A DNA stretch of 64,000 nt from Mortierella alpina (GCA_029449245.1 JANATF010000003.1:1984001-2048000), one strand, 5' to 3'; counted from the first letter of the stretch, positions 1-14,217 are shown. A program made the numbers and translations. Notes: a model not told the origin generated them from the sequence alone.

Positions 1-959
1 GGGTTTTGGGGGTGCTTCGGGAGTGGGCTGGTTCCGGCGGGCACGCTTTACCTTGACGGTGACGGGCTCGGTGATGGTGACGACTAAGCAGGAGAGTTAT
101 AGTGTTAGGAGAAGGTGGGGAGGGACTACAAAATACCCATGGATGGACAATAAAAAAAGCTGGTTGAGTGGGTGTACCTTTGACAAGGCCATGCTCGTCG
201 CCTGTGTAGAACCGCTGGGATGACATGGGTCGGATATATGGTACTGATGAGGACAAAGAGTGAATGAATGAATGCTCGAGAGAAAAAAAAGAAAAAAAGT
301 TGTTTATGCAACCAAGGCAGCTCGTGACTGCCATCTGCTTGACAGGTGCAAGGCGCCTGTCCCCTGGTATGATTCATACCACAAGCGAAAAACCATTCTC
401 GGCTGGATCAGAGGCAGGGGTGCCTGTATCTGCGACGTCTGATGCTCATGGGGTCACGAGAGGACAGCGCCTAGTCGGGATGGAGATGCCTGCTATGGTC
501 TACTAGACTACTGTGCGGCAGCAGCAGACAGGCAATCGGCAGCAACCACAAGCGGAGTTCGAGTGCGGTGACTGTGCACCAGCCACCAGCCAATGCCCAC
601 TGGCCATCGACACGTCCTCGCTTTGCCCTTTTCCCACAACACACCCACAGTTCTTTAGTCTTCCTCAAGCGTCTGTGGCATCACTGGCACACAGTCTCTC
701 TCTCAGCGCATTCTTTCTTCTTTCTTCCTGCTATCCTCGACGACGCAGTCGACAGACCGCTTCCTCTGTCTCTTTGCTGCTCCACCTACGCGAACAAAAA
801 AAAAAGAAGTCTCGTGCAGGACGCGCGCATCCCCATTGGCTGGTCCCATTCCCACACTCGGACACGTCTTGTTCTTTTCTCATCTTTCTATTCTTTTTCG
901 TCAATTCACTTTCACCTGCCGCACCACCACACACTCGAGAAAAGAGCCTGTAGACCTCC
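1..959. other. upstream region of the HECT ligase gene; no confident gene
   Basis: This is intergenic or 5' leader DNA. Several short open frames exist on both strands, but none has recognisable composition or family similarity. The stretch 640-960 is rich in CT runs followed by A runs, like the leaders of other genes in this window, and probably holds the promoter and 5'UTR of the gene starting at 960. At the extreme left edge (about 1-90) the minus strand reads as a plausible basic/proline-rich peptide followed by GTAAAG and preceded by a possible CTTAG acceptor. It could be an exon of a minus-strand gene running off the edge; I cannot confirm it. Confidence 0.4.
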
Positions 960-3900
960 ATGAAGATTAAGAAGTCACCAGTCAAGAAACTGGCGGTCCC
1001 GGTAAGTCCTCCAGGTCCCTGATAGAGCCGCAGCCAGCCAGCGGAGGGGGAAGCGGTGGAGGGCGGAGTTGTGATGATATCACGTTCGGTTGCCAGCCAG
1101 GACGCTGAACGAATACTGTAACAGGGGGGAAACAGAAAAAAAAAAGACTCTGCAGTTGCCCAGTACCGTCATGCTAAAAAGCGTCATCAGCGTGACGACA
1201 GACCATGTTCACTGGACTGGAGCGAGACGTGGAATGGCGAGGGGTATGCCATGCTGCGGATTGTGCGCATGGTGCAGGTGTGTAGAGTATCTGTGCATTG
1301 TGCCGATGAGACTGGGTGACGACGGTCATTTGACTTGTCAGCAGCAAAGGGGCCACTTGCAAACACAGTGAACGAGGCATGCTCGTGCCTCTGAGTTTTA
1401 TTCTCTTTTGTCGTCGCGCGGTTGAGAGCATGTATGCAAGGACAAAGGAGCCATCGGAGCTACTGTATGCAAATTACGTGATATCCGTGTAGACTTACCA
1501 CTTTTGCTCCTTGGGCTTGCTCACTCTGATAGCCTCTGCCGATCCAGACCCTCATCAAGACGCTCCAGGGGTGTCCCCTGACCGAGCTTGCGGACCATAT
1601 TGAAGCGATTCCCGCGTGGACATGGCCCCGAGGCGATCTCTTCCACTGGGTGGGTGTACTGAACCGCTTTGACGACATCCTCGACGCGCTGTGCAAGAGC
1701 CACGAGATGAAGAAACCGCAGCCGAAAGAGTTTTCGCGTGAGGACAGGCGCTTGGTGCTGGCGATCCTGGGCTTCTCGAGGCTCTTGCTGGAGAGCTGTA
1801 CCAACCGAAACCTGTATGCGTCATACGAGGTAACGCGCCCATGCTGCTGGGTCATGTGCCCATGCCACACCATGACATGCATGCCATACATGAGTACATG
1901 ACATAGCGTCGCACCACCCAAGAGACTAACCGCGCCTCTTGCCCATCCTCGAACCCCACAGCAATTGAACGACCTGCTGCACACCCGCGACCTGGATGTG
2001 CTCGAATCCTGCCTGCGCCTTCTGCTCCGCCCTGCCCAGCGCCACAGTGCTCAGCGTTCTGCACGGTCAATATTCACAGTTTCGCAGGATCGCCTGTTTG
2101 CACTCGCACATTCCTGGGGAAGCAAAGAACAGGGCCTGGACTTGCAGCAGCTCGCAGACAGCCACGTCACCATCCCTAGAAAACTCACCATCCTCAACTT
2201 TCAGTTCTACAGGACCGTGTCGCTCCCAAAACCTAACCCTATAGCCGCAGCAGATGCCACTGCAGCTGGCACTGCCACTGCATCATCCGCGCCATCAGGG
2301 TCAGGTAATGTCGTGCCAACGGCGGGACCGTCGTCATCAGCCCCACCACCCCAAACTGTAGGAAAGCAAAGACGAACGTCAGCTTCCGGGTCACAAATGT
2401 CTTCACACCCGACCAACACCACGGAAGTGTCGACCTCATCGGCATCTTTGAGCGAAGGCGTGGTTGTGATCCAGGCGTCCGATCTTGGTCAGTATGGAGC
2501 ATCGGACTATGAGATCCTCAACCATTTCATACGAGAGTATCAGATCCCGGAGGAACACCACTTTCAGCTCTTGAGCAGGATCAGAATAGCCACTGGCGTC
2601 AATCAGCCGGACCGCCGCCAACAACTTCTCATCATTCGTATTCTGGCAATTGCAGTCATGTCACACGTTCTTTCGGAGGCTGTCATTATTGAAAAATTCT
2701 TTACGTTCGAGCCCGAGATCATCCAAAGTCTGACCGACCTCATTCATCCAGACCACAATGTGACTTATGTAAGTTGATGTGGCGAAGGACATTTGATCCT
2801 TGGGCAGTATCACCCCAGAGATACTTACTCTACTCTTTCATGTTCACTCCTTCTCTTCGATATCAGAACCTGCAAACAGTTGCACTTTTCGCCCTGGATG
2901 GACTGGCACACTTGAGGAACAAGCAGTCTGATGTTCTGACAGCGATCAATGCATCGGCCAGTCATGGTGTCTTCATGTACGCGCTGCGTAAAATCATGGC
3001 CGGCCTAGACTCTGAGACTGGTAAGAGAACAGGAATGTCACGCAAACGTCCTACCAGTCTTGGCCTGAAAAGATACCAACCATGTATACCATCTATCTTT
3101 TGATTATTAGTTACCCTCCCGCAGGAATTCTTGGATGCCTTTTTCGCACTGATCTCATTCATTATCGGCTCGCAGACAGGAGGAAATATGGTCATATCTG
3201 CTGGCATTGTTCCAGTGCTATTGCAGATTCTCTCCAACAAGCATGTATCGCAACTAAGAGTATGTTCCTTTCTGGCAGAGCCATCGTCTTGATCGCCTGT
3301 GGTACTGAATAAGGTTCTTTTACTGACTATTAATCACACCTCATCATGAATTCTTGGCATATCGCAAATAGAACGTTACAAAGAGCATCACTGTTCTGGA
3401 CAGCCTGGTATATGGCTTCGGCACTGCATTCACGTCCTTTTGCACGTCCGGTGGGCTTAACAGCTTGGTTGCTAGAATCAAGGAGGAAGTGGACTATGCT
3501 TTGAGTCTGGTGAACGAGACAGAGGCATCTCAAATGAGTGGCGTCATCTCGGCTGAAAAAGGTGCTGGAAAAGGTACAGCAAAAGGGCAAGCATCTTTGA
3601 AAAGGACATTTTGGATCCAGGCCTTCAGTGCTGTAGGCTAATACTGCTACTCTTTTGATCGATTCTATGTAGTAGATGAGGATGCTTCACCGGTTCCATT
3701 CGAGAGGACAGCGCTAATGAAGGCCATGTTCAAGTTTGTGATTCACATGATGCAAAGTCCCGGTACTCAGGAAGGCCTACGCAACCTCATCGACACTACT
3801 CTGCCAGGGACTTTGAAGGTCATCATGGAGAAGCCGAGTGCTCTTGGAACATCTCTCTATGCGCATGGTATGGCTTGAACGACACTGTTGTATGTAGCAA

Positions 3901-6900
3901 GGAGTGCGAGGAGTGCAAGGAGAGCCAACAGATCCCTAACAAGTGTTTTCATTTTTGGGCCCTGTAGCGATCAACACCATGACGTCCTTCATCCATAATG
4001 AGCCGACCTCGCTCGCCATTCTGCAAGAGGCCAAGATACCACAGACGCTGCTGGCGAGTCTCTCGAAGGGCATTCCGCCGTCCAATGACGTGGCGATGAA
4101 CCTCCCAGGGGCCTTTGGCGCAATCTGCTTGAACCCAGTGGGCTTGGAAATGTTCACGCAAGAGTTTGAGATCAAATATTTTTTCGACATGTTCACCTCT
4201 ATACCACACGTGCGAGCATTCCAGGACAGCGAGATTGCCTCCAACCTGGGCGTCTCTATAGACGAACTCGTGCGTCACCAACCGACCCTGAAGGCGAAGG
4301 TGATGGCTCAGATTATCGTCATGTTGAAGGAGGTGCTGAGGACCTGCGAGTCTGGCGAGCTGGACAAGAACGACCTCAAACTCTGCACGCTCCAGCGGCA
4401 TCGCTCTGAAGATGCTGCTCCACCCGGCGAAGTCGCTGGGGAGGAGGTTAGCAAGGATGACACCAAGGACAGTCTCGTTTCACAACTCATCGAAGGATGT
4501 GCTAGGGTATGTCACACTCGATTACCTGCTGAAAGTACTCGCAAACACAACTTTCCCCTTTGACGCCGGTATTTATGCTTAACCTCCTCACGTTTGTCTC
4601 CTGCTCTGTAGTTCTGCGAGAGCTTCTTCCAAAACACGTCGAACTCAAACGACTTTTTAAAAGCGGATGGCATTGACATTTTAATGAGGTTCTACTTGCT
4701 CCCGACGTTACCATACGACATCTCAAACACCGCCTTCTTCACGATGTCGCATCTCATAAAGTTGCTCAGCGAGACCAATCCAAGTGCTGCGATGATTGCG
4801 GTGATCAAGGAGATGAACACGGTGCTGCAGGGAGTTCGTCCATTGCTCGACAGTTCCAACCCTAGCTCGGATCTTGTTCAGTACATTGACATTTCAGGTA
4901 ATAGACGCTTGGATGAGATGAAGTGAATTTGCAGATTCTTTTTGCATTCAACAAAGGATATGCTGACTGACCCCCCGGTTCCACCTATTGGTCATCCAAC
5001 AGGGTCTAGCGACGAAGATATCGCTCGGGGCGACAGCATCCTGCGGAGTTTGATCTCTCTGACTGGTCTGAGCGGCTTGATGTCGGACATGTATTGTGCG
5101 CCCGCATTCTCCCATGGTCGAAACTCAACGTCTGTTCTTGCCGCTTTTGTGAATGCGCACGGCGACGAGGCTCTGGCAGGTCTTGGTCAGCTTCACAGGA
5201 TGTGCGTGTGGGAAACCCTCTTACTAAAACGGACACTACAAAGAGGTTGGGACGACCCGCATTCAAAGGCCAAGAAGCACAGCGCCACGGTGTCCATACC
5301 AGGAGTAGCGGATGAACACACAGATGAAACAGCAGGCGAGGACAAGGAGATGGCAGTATCAACGCCAGCGATCGACATCCACTCTCCTGCGGCTATAAAT
5401 ACCAAGTATTTCAAGTTTGTACTCACCCAGATCCCGCAATACATCGCGCCCATGTACCACGGCATCACAAAGATGCTATTTACGCGTCGCGACATCGAGT
5501 CATCCCAACGCGCCAATGCGTTTAAAGTCGCCGACTCGTTGTCGAGAGTGTTGCAATCGCATATCGCGTGGAGCAGAATTGGTATGGCAACCAGTCAAAG
5601 GATGCATATCATGACCTCCTGGACATGTACCGCACGGCACATTGGATGCTAATCTGGTTGATTTCACTATTATGCATTGGTGTTATAGATGGCGGATCCC
5701 CCATTGACAAGTTCAGTTACCTGAAGACGATGCTCGCGCTGCTACCTTTCCTCTTTGTGGACGATCGCAGCCCTGTGACACTCCAGACAATCATGGTCGT
5801 GTCATATGTCAGAACTGGCGGACTTGATGCCTTGTTTTCGTGGCTGGATTCGTATTGGGCCAAGGCGACGACTATTCAACCATCCAGCGAAGCTGTTCTT
5901 AACGCGGATCAAAAACTACTACTCGCTGAAGTATATAGATCAATCGAGGTGTTGCTGGGTGTACTTCAAATGTTGACATCCACCAAGCTGCTACTAGAGT
6001 CATCACACACCTCACCGCTGATGTCCAAGGACGACAAGAACAGACGGGAGGACTTTTTCGAGCCCCACGAATTCATGGTGGATGTGCGGCATGCAATTCT
6101 ACCCCATATCAAGGACATGTGGATGGATAAAGGACTAGATCGGTGTCCTGCTGTCATTTCTCAGCTCGTCATCCAAGTGATCATCAACATTCTACGGGCT
6201 GCTGGTGAGCAAAAGCCAGCGGTCTCGACGGCGGCCCCTCCAGTGATAGTTGGAACACCAACGCCCAACATCTTTGGCGCTCGTCCCCTAGTACCGGATG
6301 CAACAAGTGTCGGGATCTTGCTCGATATGGGATTCCCTCGCTCAGCTGCAGAACTCGCTTTAACACGCTGTGGCAATCAACTGGAACGTGCGACTGAATA
6401 CCTTCTTACTCATCAGGAGGTCGTCGCTGCCGCCATTTACGAACAGGAGCGCGAGGAGGCTGCGGTCCGTGCAGCTGCAGTAGCAGCCGCGAATGCGAAC
6501 GAGACCTCTACCGAGTCGGCTTCAGGATCCTCGACTGAGAACAATCCAGCACAGCCGTCAGGAAGTGCTAGCACAGAGGAAGGCGGGTCTCAGGAGGCAG
6601 CAGAGCCCTCCACGCAGTCCAGTAATGGCGAGCGCGACGACGAGGATGAGGATGAAGAGGACGACGAAGACGAGATGCTTCGACAGGCGCTCGAGATGTC
6701 TCAGACTGTAGATGTATCCATGTCAGAAGGTGGATCTGTGGAAGCCTCGCGTAATGAGGGCTCGAGCGCAGAGGGATCATCTGCCGCCGCAGATGCACCT
6801 CCTTCAGACCCGGCTCAGGATGTAGAGGGTGCCATTGATGTTGAGGGCGACTCAGCTGACGATGAGGCCAAGAAGGAAGAAGAGTACCAAGCGGCATTGG

Positions 6901-9900
6901 AGAGTTACATGGCCCACAAGGACGATTTGTCAAAGGGTCGTGATGAATTGAGACCATTGCTCGTCGCTAGGGCACTCGAGCTAGCAGAGTCTGTCAACGG
7001 CATCATATTTTTTGTCCGCGACTTGCTCGTGCTCTTGTGCAAGGACAAGGAGAGGGACAACAACGTAGTGGGGGATCTCGTCAAGGATCTGGAGACAGTT
7101 GGCAGCACTCTGGATAGCAGCCACGCCCCTGCTGCAGGCAAGATGTTTGCTGTACGACTCCGACTCCTTGCCTTGATATTCACTGAGGCTTCCATCCAAT
7201 CCAAGATGGAGGAGCATGGCATTGCTTTGGTGCCCTTGCTGATGTCGATCCTAAAGAAGCATGTCGAGGCTCAGACACCACAGGCAGACAACGAGTGGCT
7301 CCCTCCGTTGCTGCTGACGATCGAAGGGTTTGTGTCGTTGACGGACGAGCCCAAGTCAGTACCGGACGAAACGACGGCCGAGGGAAAAGCTGCAGCCCAG
7401 GACGACAAGGAAATGACAGAGGACATTGTCAAGCCAGACGATAAAAAGGAGCTGCTCAAACACTCAATTATTCTCCTTGGCCAACAGGACCTCTCTAAGG
7501 ACATTGCACTCGCAGTTTTCCGCATCCTGGTGCGTTTGACTCGACACCACGCCCTAGCCAAGGAGTTTCTGGACGCCAACGGCTTGCAGCTCATTTTCTC
7601 GACTTTGAAACCGGAACGGATTGGCGTGCAAGGGCAGCAGAATTTTATCGTCATGATTATGCGCCATATAATCGAGGATACGGCTACGCTTGCGGCTGTG
7701 ATGGAGAGGGAGATTGTCCGCTGGTTCTCGCAGCCTGCGCGTGCAAGAACAGGGGACATCCAAAGCTTTGTGCGTCACAACAACTTTTTGGGCTTGCGTG
7801 ACCTTGATGCCTTTGTCGCTAGAACGCTGAACGCGTGTAAGGTGTCCAAATACGATTCATCCTTCAGAGCGCAGCAACTGGTTCTTGCCAAGACAGCCGC
7901 CGCTGCATCGAAATCCGAGACTGAGGACTCCAGCAAAGGCGAGGACGACAAAAGTAATGGCAAGGGCAAGGAGAAGGCAATGGATATCGTGGACGGTGCG
8001 ACATCTGAGCAGCAGACGGCTTCTGTTTCTACCGCGAGTGCCATGTCGGAAAGCCTCAGGAAGTACTCGAGCGAGATCTCCGGGACTGTCATTCGCTTCC
8101 TGGTGTCGGAGCTACTCGGCACCCGACCAGGATTCTCGCCCACAAGCCCAACACCCACAATGGCCCTAGAGCCAGGAAGGGTGGTGCTTAAGGAGAGCGA
8201 CTACTTTGTCCATCGATGCTTCGTGCTGCAGTGTCTCAACGAACTCGTTGTGTCTTATCCGTCGTGCTCAATCGATCTTATGAACTACTCGCGCCGGAGA
8301 GAGGGAAAGGAGTCTGCGGCCGTTGCTTGCAAGCCACGGACCAATTGGCTTGCCTACCTCTTGAACGACCTCATCCCTTACCGTGGCACCGTTGTACAGT
8401 CAACCGACACGGAGCTCCGCAAGCACTCGATTGAGTCCAACTTTGCCTCCTCTGTCCTTGTCGCCATGTGCTCGAACGATGACGATGAGGAGGAGAAGAA
8501 GCCGTTCAATGATCTGGTTCAGGTCCGTCGGTTTGTCATAGATGGCATCATCCGATCATTCAAGGATGCTGTCACCTCAACAGAGCCAGTGGAAGTCAAG
8601 TATGGCAAGTTCCTGTCACTGTCGGAACTCAGCTACAAGATATTGGGCGCATCTTCATCCACCACTGGAACGAATGTCAAGACCAACGAGGAAACTTCGG
8701 TCAACATTGTCAAGATCATGCTGGAGAAGAATTTTATCACGACACTCACCAACGTCCTTGCGGACATCGATCTCAATTATCCACACGCCAAGGTCCTAGT
8801 CAACGCTCTTTTGAAACCTTTGGAGCACTTGACCAGACTCTCACTCAAGATGAGCAAGTCGGCCGATCCAGGGGTTACCAGAGCACGTCGTCAGCCGACC
8901 CCAATCTCTGGTACTGGAAGTGGCACAACATCAGGAGACGACGCCCCTGATCTGTACAGAAACTCGTCTCTTGGGATGTTTGACGGAGCTAATATCGATT
9001 CCGAGAACACTGACGAGTCTGGAGACTCTGCTGAGGAGGACGAATTCTTTGATGGCGACGATTACGAGGAAGAAACTGCAAGCGACGCCAGCGATCTAAG
9101 CGAGCAGGAACTTGATGAGGAGGAAGATGAGGATGAAGACCTGGACGACGTCTTGAATCGTAACCCCTTCCACCACCACTCTCGTGAGGTCTCGGACGAT
9201 GAGGATGACCAAGAGGATGAAGACGAGGATATGGAGGGTGACGATGATCAGGAACTCGTTGAGGCCCTCGAGGCTTCGCTGGACCACCACGAGGATGACG
9301 ATGAGGAGATGATGGAGTGGGATGCAGATTCTCAGCCTGCTGTTCTTCGGGAAGGTGAGATCTCTGGAATGATCTCAGTGGACGATGGTGAATCCCACAC
9401 CGACGACGTCGCCGAATACTTTGTCAGCACTCCGCAAGAACCTGGCCATCTTCATCGCCTTCATGATGCAGCTGGAGAAGTGGCAGATGGCATGGATGAT
9501 GATGATGATGATGACGATGATGATGACGAGGACCAGGACGACCATGACGATGAGGATGATGAGGACGAAGATGACGACGAAGATGACGATATTGTCCTGC
9601 TAGATGACGCTGAAGGATTCGATCCGGTTCGCGCACCTGGACGCGGCGCTCCTTGGGACATGACGGGCACGTTCGTTGTCAATGACCAGGATGATGGAAT
9701 GCTCAATGGCGCCCAAGTCACTTACTACCGCGGTCGGCGCCCGAGAATGGCAGGACGTCGTTTGGACGATCATGGATTCCTTTGGAACGATGCTGGTGGT
9801 GACCAAGGACGGTATATGTACATAGAGGACGACGACTTCCCGTTGCTAGGCGCGCCTGCTCGAAGCCCTTTCTTACAAGTGTCGGACGATGTCATCACGC

Positions 9901-12900
9901 ACCCACTGCTCTCTCAACCACGCGCCAACAATGCTGGCGCCCCCACCGACGCCCATCGTCGTGGCGGCCTCCGTGGTCTTGGTCATGGAGAGTTCATCAC
10001 GTTTGAGGAATTGATGAGTGGAAATGCTTCTCAGGTCCTGGGTACGCTTATGAATGGTGGCGCTATCCGTGCAGGCCACGGAGCTTTCCGAGTGGAGCTC
10101 AATCGCGGGCATGCTTCGGCCTTGCCTGGGGTTCAATATGCCCATCCTCATGGAGTTCCTATTCCTTCTACCACTGGTGGCACGACCACCGACTCTGCAG
10201 GTGCCTCCACAGAAGCGACGTCTACAAACAAGGCCGGTGACATGTTTAGCACTGTGCACGAATTTGTGCCGTTCACAACAGCGCAGCGTTGGTCTCAGGA
10301 ATGCCGCATGATGTACGGAGCAACAGTGCAGGACAAGGCGACAAGGCTCACGAACCATGTGATAAATGCCCTGATTCCAGCAGTGAAGGAGGAACATCGC
10401 CTCAAGCTTGAGCGGGAGGCCAAGGAGGCGGAACAGCGTCGCAAAGCGGAAGCCGAACGGAAACGTATTGCGGAGGAGAAGCGAGTCGCAGAGGAAGAAG
10501 CTGAGCGCATCAAGAAAGAGGAAGAGGAGAAAGCACGAGTTGCGGAAGAGGCGGCGGCTGCAGAGCGTGAAGCAACTCGTCATGCGGAGGAGGCAGCTGC
10601 AAGAGCTGCGCGCGGCGAGGCCGAGGAGACAACGGCCACAGCGGGGGATTCAGCCATGGAGGTGGAGGAAAGCGTGCCTACTGTGGTCGTAGAGCCGGCA
10701 ACAGAAGTCGAACCGACTCCGCCTGCCCGTCGAACAGTGATGATTGACGGTGAGATGGTCGACATTACAGATAGCGATATCGACGCCGAATTTTTGGAAG
10801 CGCTGCCGGAGGAAATGCGTCGTGAAGTGTACAACGACTACTTGCAGTCTCAACGACCTGCACCATCCTCGACAAGACAAACAGCCCCAATCACATCGTC
10901 GGCTCAGAACATCAACCCCGACTTTCTGGATGCGCTACCCCAGAACATGCGTGCGGAACTAGACGAGATCATGCGTGGTTCCGGGCTAGCGATGGATGGT
11001 CCCGCAGGATCGGATCCGTCCATGTCCATGTTTGACGAATTCACTCTTTCGCGCTTGGTACCTCAACTGCGCCAGCTTTATCGCGACGGCGGTGGTGGCG
11101 GCTCTGTCGGAACATCTTCATTGCTGGAGGACACTTCAGCACTACTGGACCATATTCCAAGGCACTATCCAGGATTGCGGGCTTCGCGGGAAATGTTCGC
11201 TTCTAGAGCTGCAGCATCGTCGTCATCCGCGGCCTCGAGCAAAAAGCCTGCAGCACCTCGGGACGCCATCCAACTTGTCGACAAGTCATCTTTGGCAACT
11301 CTTGTTCGTCTCATGTTCTTGCCTCAACCTCTCTCCAAGAATATCCTCAACAAATTGCTGGTCAACCTCTGCGAGAACAGCAGAACGCGAACGGAGCTGC
11401 TCTCGCTTTTGCTCTCGATCCTGCAGGATGGTGGAGCAGATCTAGCGGCTGTGGACAAGAGCTTTGCACAAATGTCACTTCGAGGAAAACCTTCTGCAAA
11501 GGGCCATCACCACTCTAAGGGCAAAGGATCGCCACCTCTTCCCACACCAGAGCCCGCTGCAGTTGATAACGTGCCAAACCTTGTCGCTCGTCGGTGCTTT
11601 GAGGCCCTCTACTATATCGCTTCATTCAACCCGCAGGCAGCACTCTTCTTCTTGAACCCGCACGATAACGTCACCTTGAAACGGCTGCCAGGTCTTAAGA
11701 AGGGCAAAGGCAGGGACAAGGAAAAGATTGTCAGCTCCAAATACCCGGTGGTTCTTTTATTGGATCTACTGGAGCGACCGATCTTTGTTGAAAACACTGC
11801 GTTGATGGAGCAATTAATGACGTTACTGGCACTACTCTGCCGACCATTGGCGACACTCACAAAGGACGATGGCAAGGACGATGGCAAGGACGACAAGAAC
11901 GAGGACAAGGCTACAACGAATCAGGCTGAAGCAACAGGATCTACGACAACGGCAACCTTGACAGAATCAGTGGCAGCAGCCGATCCAGTCATTGAAGGGT
12001 CCAGTTCGGCGCCTGCTACAGAGGGCCCTTCATCCGCAGTGGCCCCTTCGGAAAGGAAGGATGATGCCGAAGAACCAAAGGACGCAGAAACTGAGCCACC
12101 AGTACTCAAGGCTCCGGTTATTCCAGATCATTGTCTGCAATTAGTGGTCCGAGTGCTGACTGCTGGAGAATGCTCGAGCAGGACTTTCCAGTACACACTC
12201 TCGGTCATTCAGAATCTATCTGTGTTGGAAGGTGCGCGGGACGTTATTACGACTGAGCTGGTCAAGGTTGCGCGGGAGCTTGGCAGTGGGATTTTGGCCG
12301 ACATTGATGTACTTTCGCAAACACTGGAGAGCGCCATGAGCGGCGTAGATGTTCAGGGAGTCGCGCTTGAAAAGTTCTCGCCAGCTTCATCCAAACAAGC
12401 AAAGCTGCTGCGTGTCCTCAAGACGATCGACTATATGTACTCTCGCAAACAGGCGCCACCAACTCCAGCAACAACTCAGGTTAACATTGAGCTTGCGCCC
12501 ACATTGGATCCTGAAGAAGCAGATGCGGTACTGCCTAGGTCGATGCGCGATATCAACACAGGCACACAGAATTTGGGCGAGGACGAGGTCAAGGTGACGC
12601 AAATATACGACGATCTGTCGTTCCATGAGCTGTGGACCAAGGTTGGCGACACGTTGGAAATGGTTCGCGAGAGATCCGACATGACTCATGTGGCCACGGT
12701 TCTTTTGCCGCTGATCGAGAGTTTCATGGTTGTTTGCAAGTATGTTGGATTGCGACCATCGACGCTGGAGAAAGGAGCGACTGAGAGCAAGGTGGAATCG
12801 AGTTCAACGGAGGAGCTGTTCCTGCAATTCACGGAGAAACACAGCAAGATTCTCAACATCATGGTCCGCAACAACCCGGCGCTCATGTCTGGATCGTTCT

Positions 12901-14217
12901 CGCTGTTGGTGCACAACCCCAAGATGCTCGAGTTTGACAACAAGCGCAACTACTTTACGCAGCAGCTGCACAAGCGGAACCCAGCTCGGGAGCACTATGG
13001 CACACTGCAGATGAATGTCCGACGTGAGATGGTTTTTGTGGATTCGTTCTCACAGCTCCAGTCGCGGTCAGGAGAGGAGATCAAATATAGCAAGCTGAAC
13101 GTGCATTTCCATGGCGAAGAAGGAGTCGATGCTGGAGGAGTTACGCGTGAGTGGTTCCAGGTACTGGCCAGACAGATGTTCAACCCAGACTATGCGCTCT
13201 TCAAGACCTCCGCAGCGGACAAGCTGACCTACCAGCCGAACCGAGCCTCCTGGGTGAACTCTGATCATCTGCTGTTCTTCAAGTTTATCGGACGGGTCAT
13301 TGGCAAGGCTATCTATGACGGCCGGCTTTTGGATGCATACTTTACCCGCTCGTTCTATAAGCACATCCTTGGACGACCGGTGGACTACCGTGATGTGGAG
13401 GCGGTGGATCCCGAGTATTACAAGTCGTTGGTGTGGATGTTGGAAAACGATATAACGGACATTGTGGAGGAGACCTTCTCGGTGGAGACGGACGACTTTG
13501 GTAACACAAAGGTGGTGGACCTCAAGCCGAATGGACGCAACATTCCCGTGACGGAGGAGAACAAACACGAGTATGTCAAGTACATCACGGAGCAGAAGCT
13601 GACACTGGCGATCAAGGATCAAATCCATGCGTTCCTGCAGGGGTTCCACGAGGTGATTCCAGCGCATCTGATCAGTATCTTCAACGAGCAAGAGCTGGAG
13701 CTGTTGATCTCGGGTCTGCCCGACATTGATGTGGACGAATGGAAGAACTGTACAGAGTACCAGAACTACTCATCGTCATCGCCCCAGATCCAGAACTTTT
13801 GGAGAGCAGTGCGCTCGTTCGACCAGACGGAGCGTGCCAAGCTGTTGCAGTTTGTCACCGGAACGTCCAAGGTGCCTCTGGGAGGGTTCTCGCAACTCCA
13901 GGGCATCTCCGGGGTGCAAAAGTTCCAGATTCACAAGGATTTCTCATCCACGAAGCGACTGCCATCGGCGCATACATGGTAAGGATATCGGAGATGATTT
14001 ATTGAACCCCTGCGGTACCCTGTGCCAGTTTACTTTCCCGCATGGTGCCACAAACAATCTTTTGCTGGCTGAATGCTTACATTGTTGTTTTCCTGTTGCA
14101 ATAATAATGTCTAGTTTCAATCAACTGGACCTGCCAGAGTACCAGACGTATGAGGAGCTGCGCCAGCAGCTGTTGACGGCTATATCCGAGTGCAGCACTG
14201 GATTCGCATTTGCTTAG
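960..14217 (+). CDS. TOM1: giant HECT-type E3 ubiquitin ligase, TOM1/HUWE1 family
   Basis: Likely E3 ligase that passes ubiquitin from E2 through a HECT cysteine to substrates; family members act in nuclear, ribosomal and stress proteostasis. Predicted exons: 960-1001, 1548-1829, 1962-2768, 2867-3020, 3111-3259, 3372-3573, 3673-3867, 3968-4506, 4612-4897, 5003-5581, 5689-13978, 14115-14217. The sum is in frame and gives 3,875 aa, between yeast Tom1 and human HUWE1. In order: armadillo-like DUF908/DUF913 N-terminus; UBA-like segment near residue 1282 (ILLDMGFPRSAAELAL); acidic UIM-like stretch; a second huge Asp/Glu tract near 2350; charged coiled coil; UBM-like pair (DAEFLEALPEEMRREV near 2775, then NPDFLDALPQNMRAEL); HECT domain from about 3500. 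The catalytic Cys (about 3842, context SAHTCFNQLDLPEY) is encoded across the last intron. The C-terminus STGFAFA matches the hydrophobic HECT tail. Start chosen at the first ATG with a good donor, giving a basic MKIKKSP N-terminus. The family is certain; some 5' junctions are hand-inferred. Confidence 0.95.
13979..14114 (+). other. last intron of the HECT ligase, splitting the catalytic Cys codon
   Basis: GTAAGG donor at 13979 and CTAG acceptor ending at 14114. The upstream exon ends in TG and the downstream exon begins with T, so the catalytic TGT (Cys) codon exists only after splicing. If unspliced, the frame reads His-Thr-Trp-stop, giving a protein truncated exactly before the catalytic residue. 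Confidence 0.9.

Noticed and set aside
23-953. Several overlapping short open frames on both strands before the HECT ligase
   Set aside because: Low complexity, CT/GA-rich composition, no start context or family similarity; they look like leader and promoter DNA.
9424-9721. Minus-strand open frames of His- or Ser-rich repeats
   Set aside because: They are shadows of the acidic GAT/GAC repeat of the HECT ligase.
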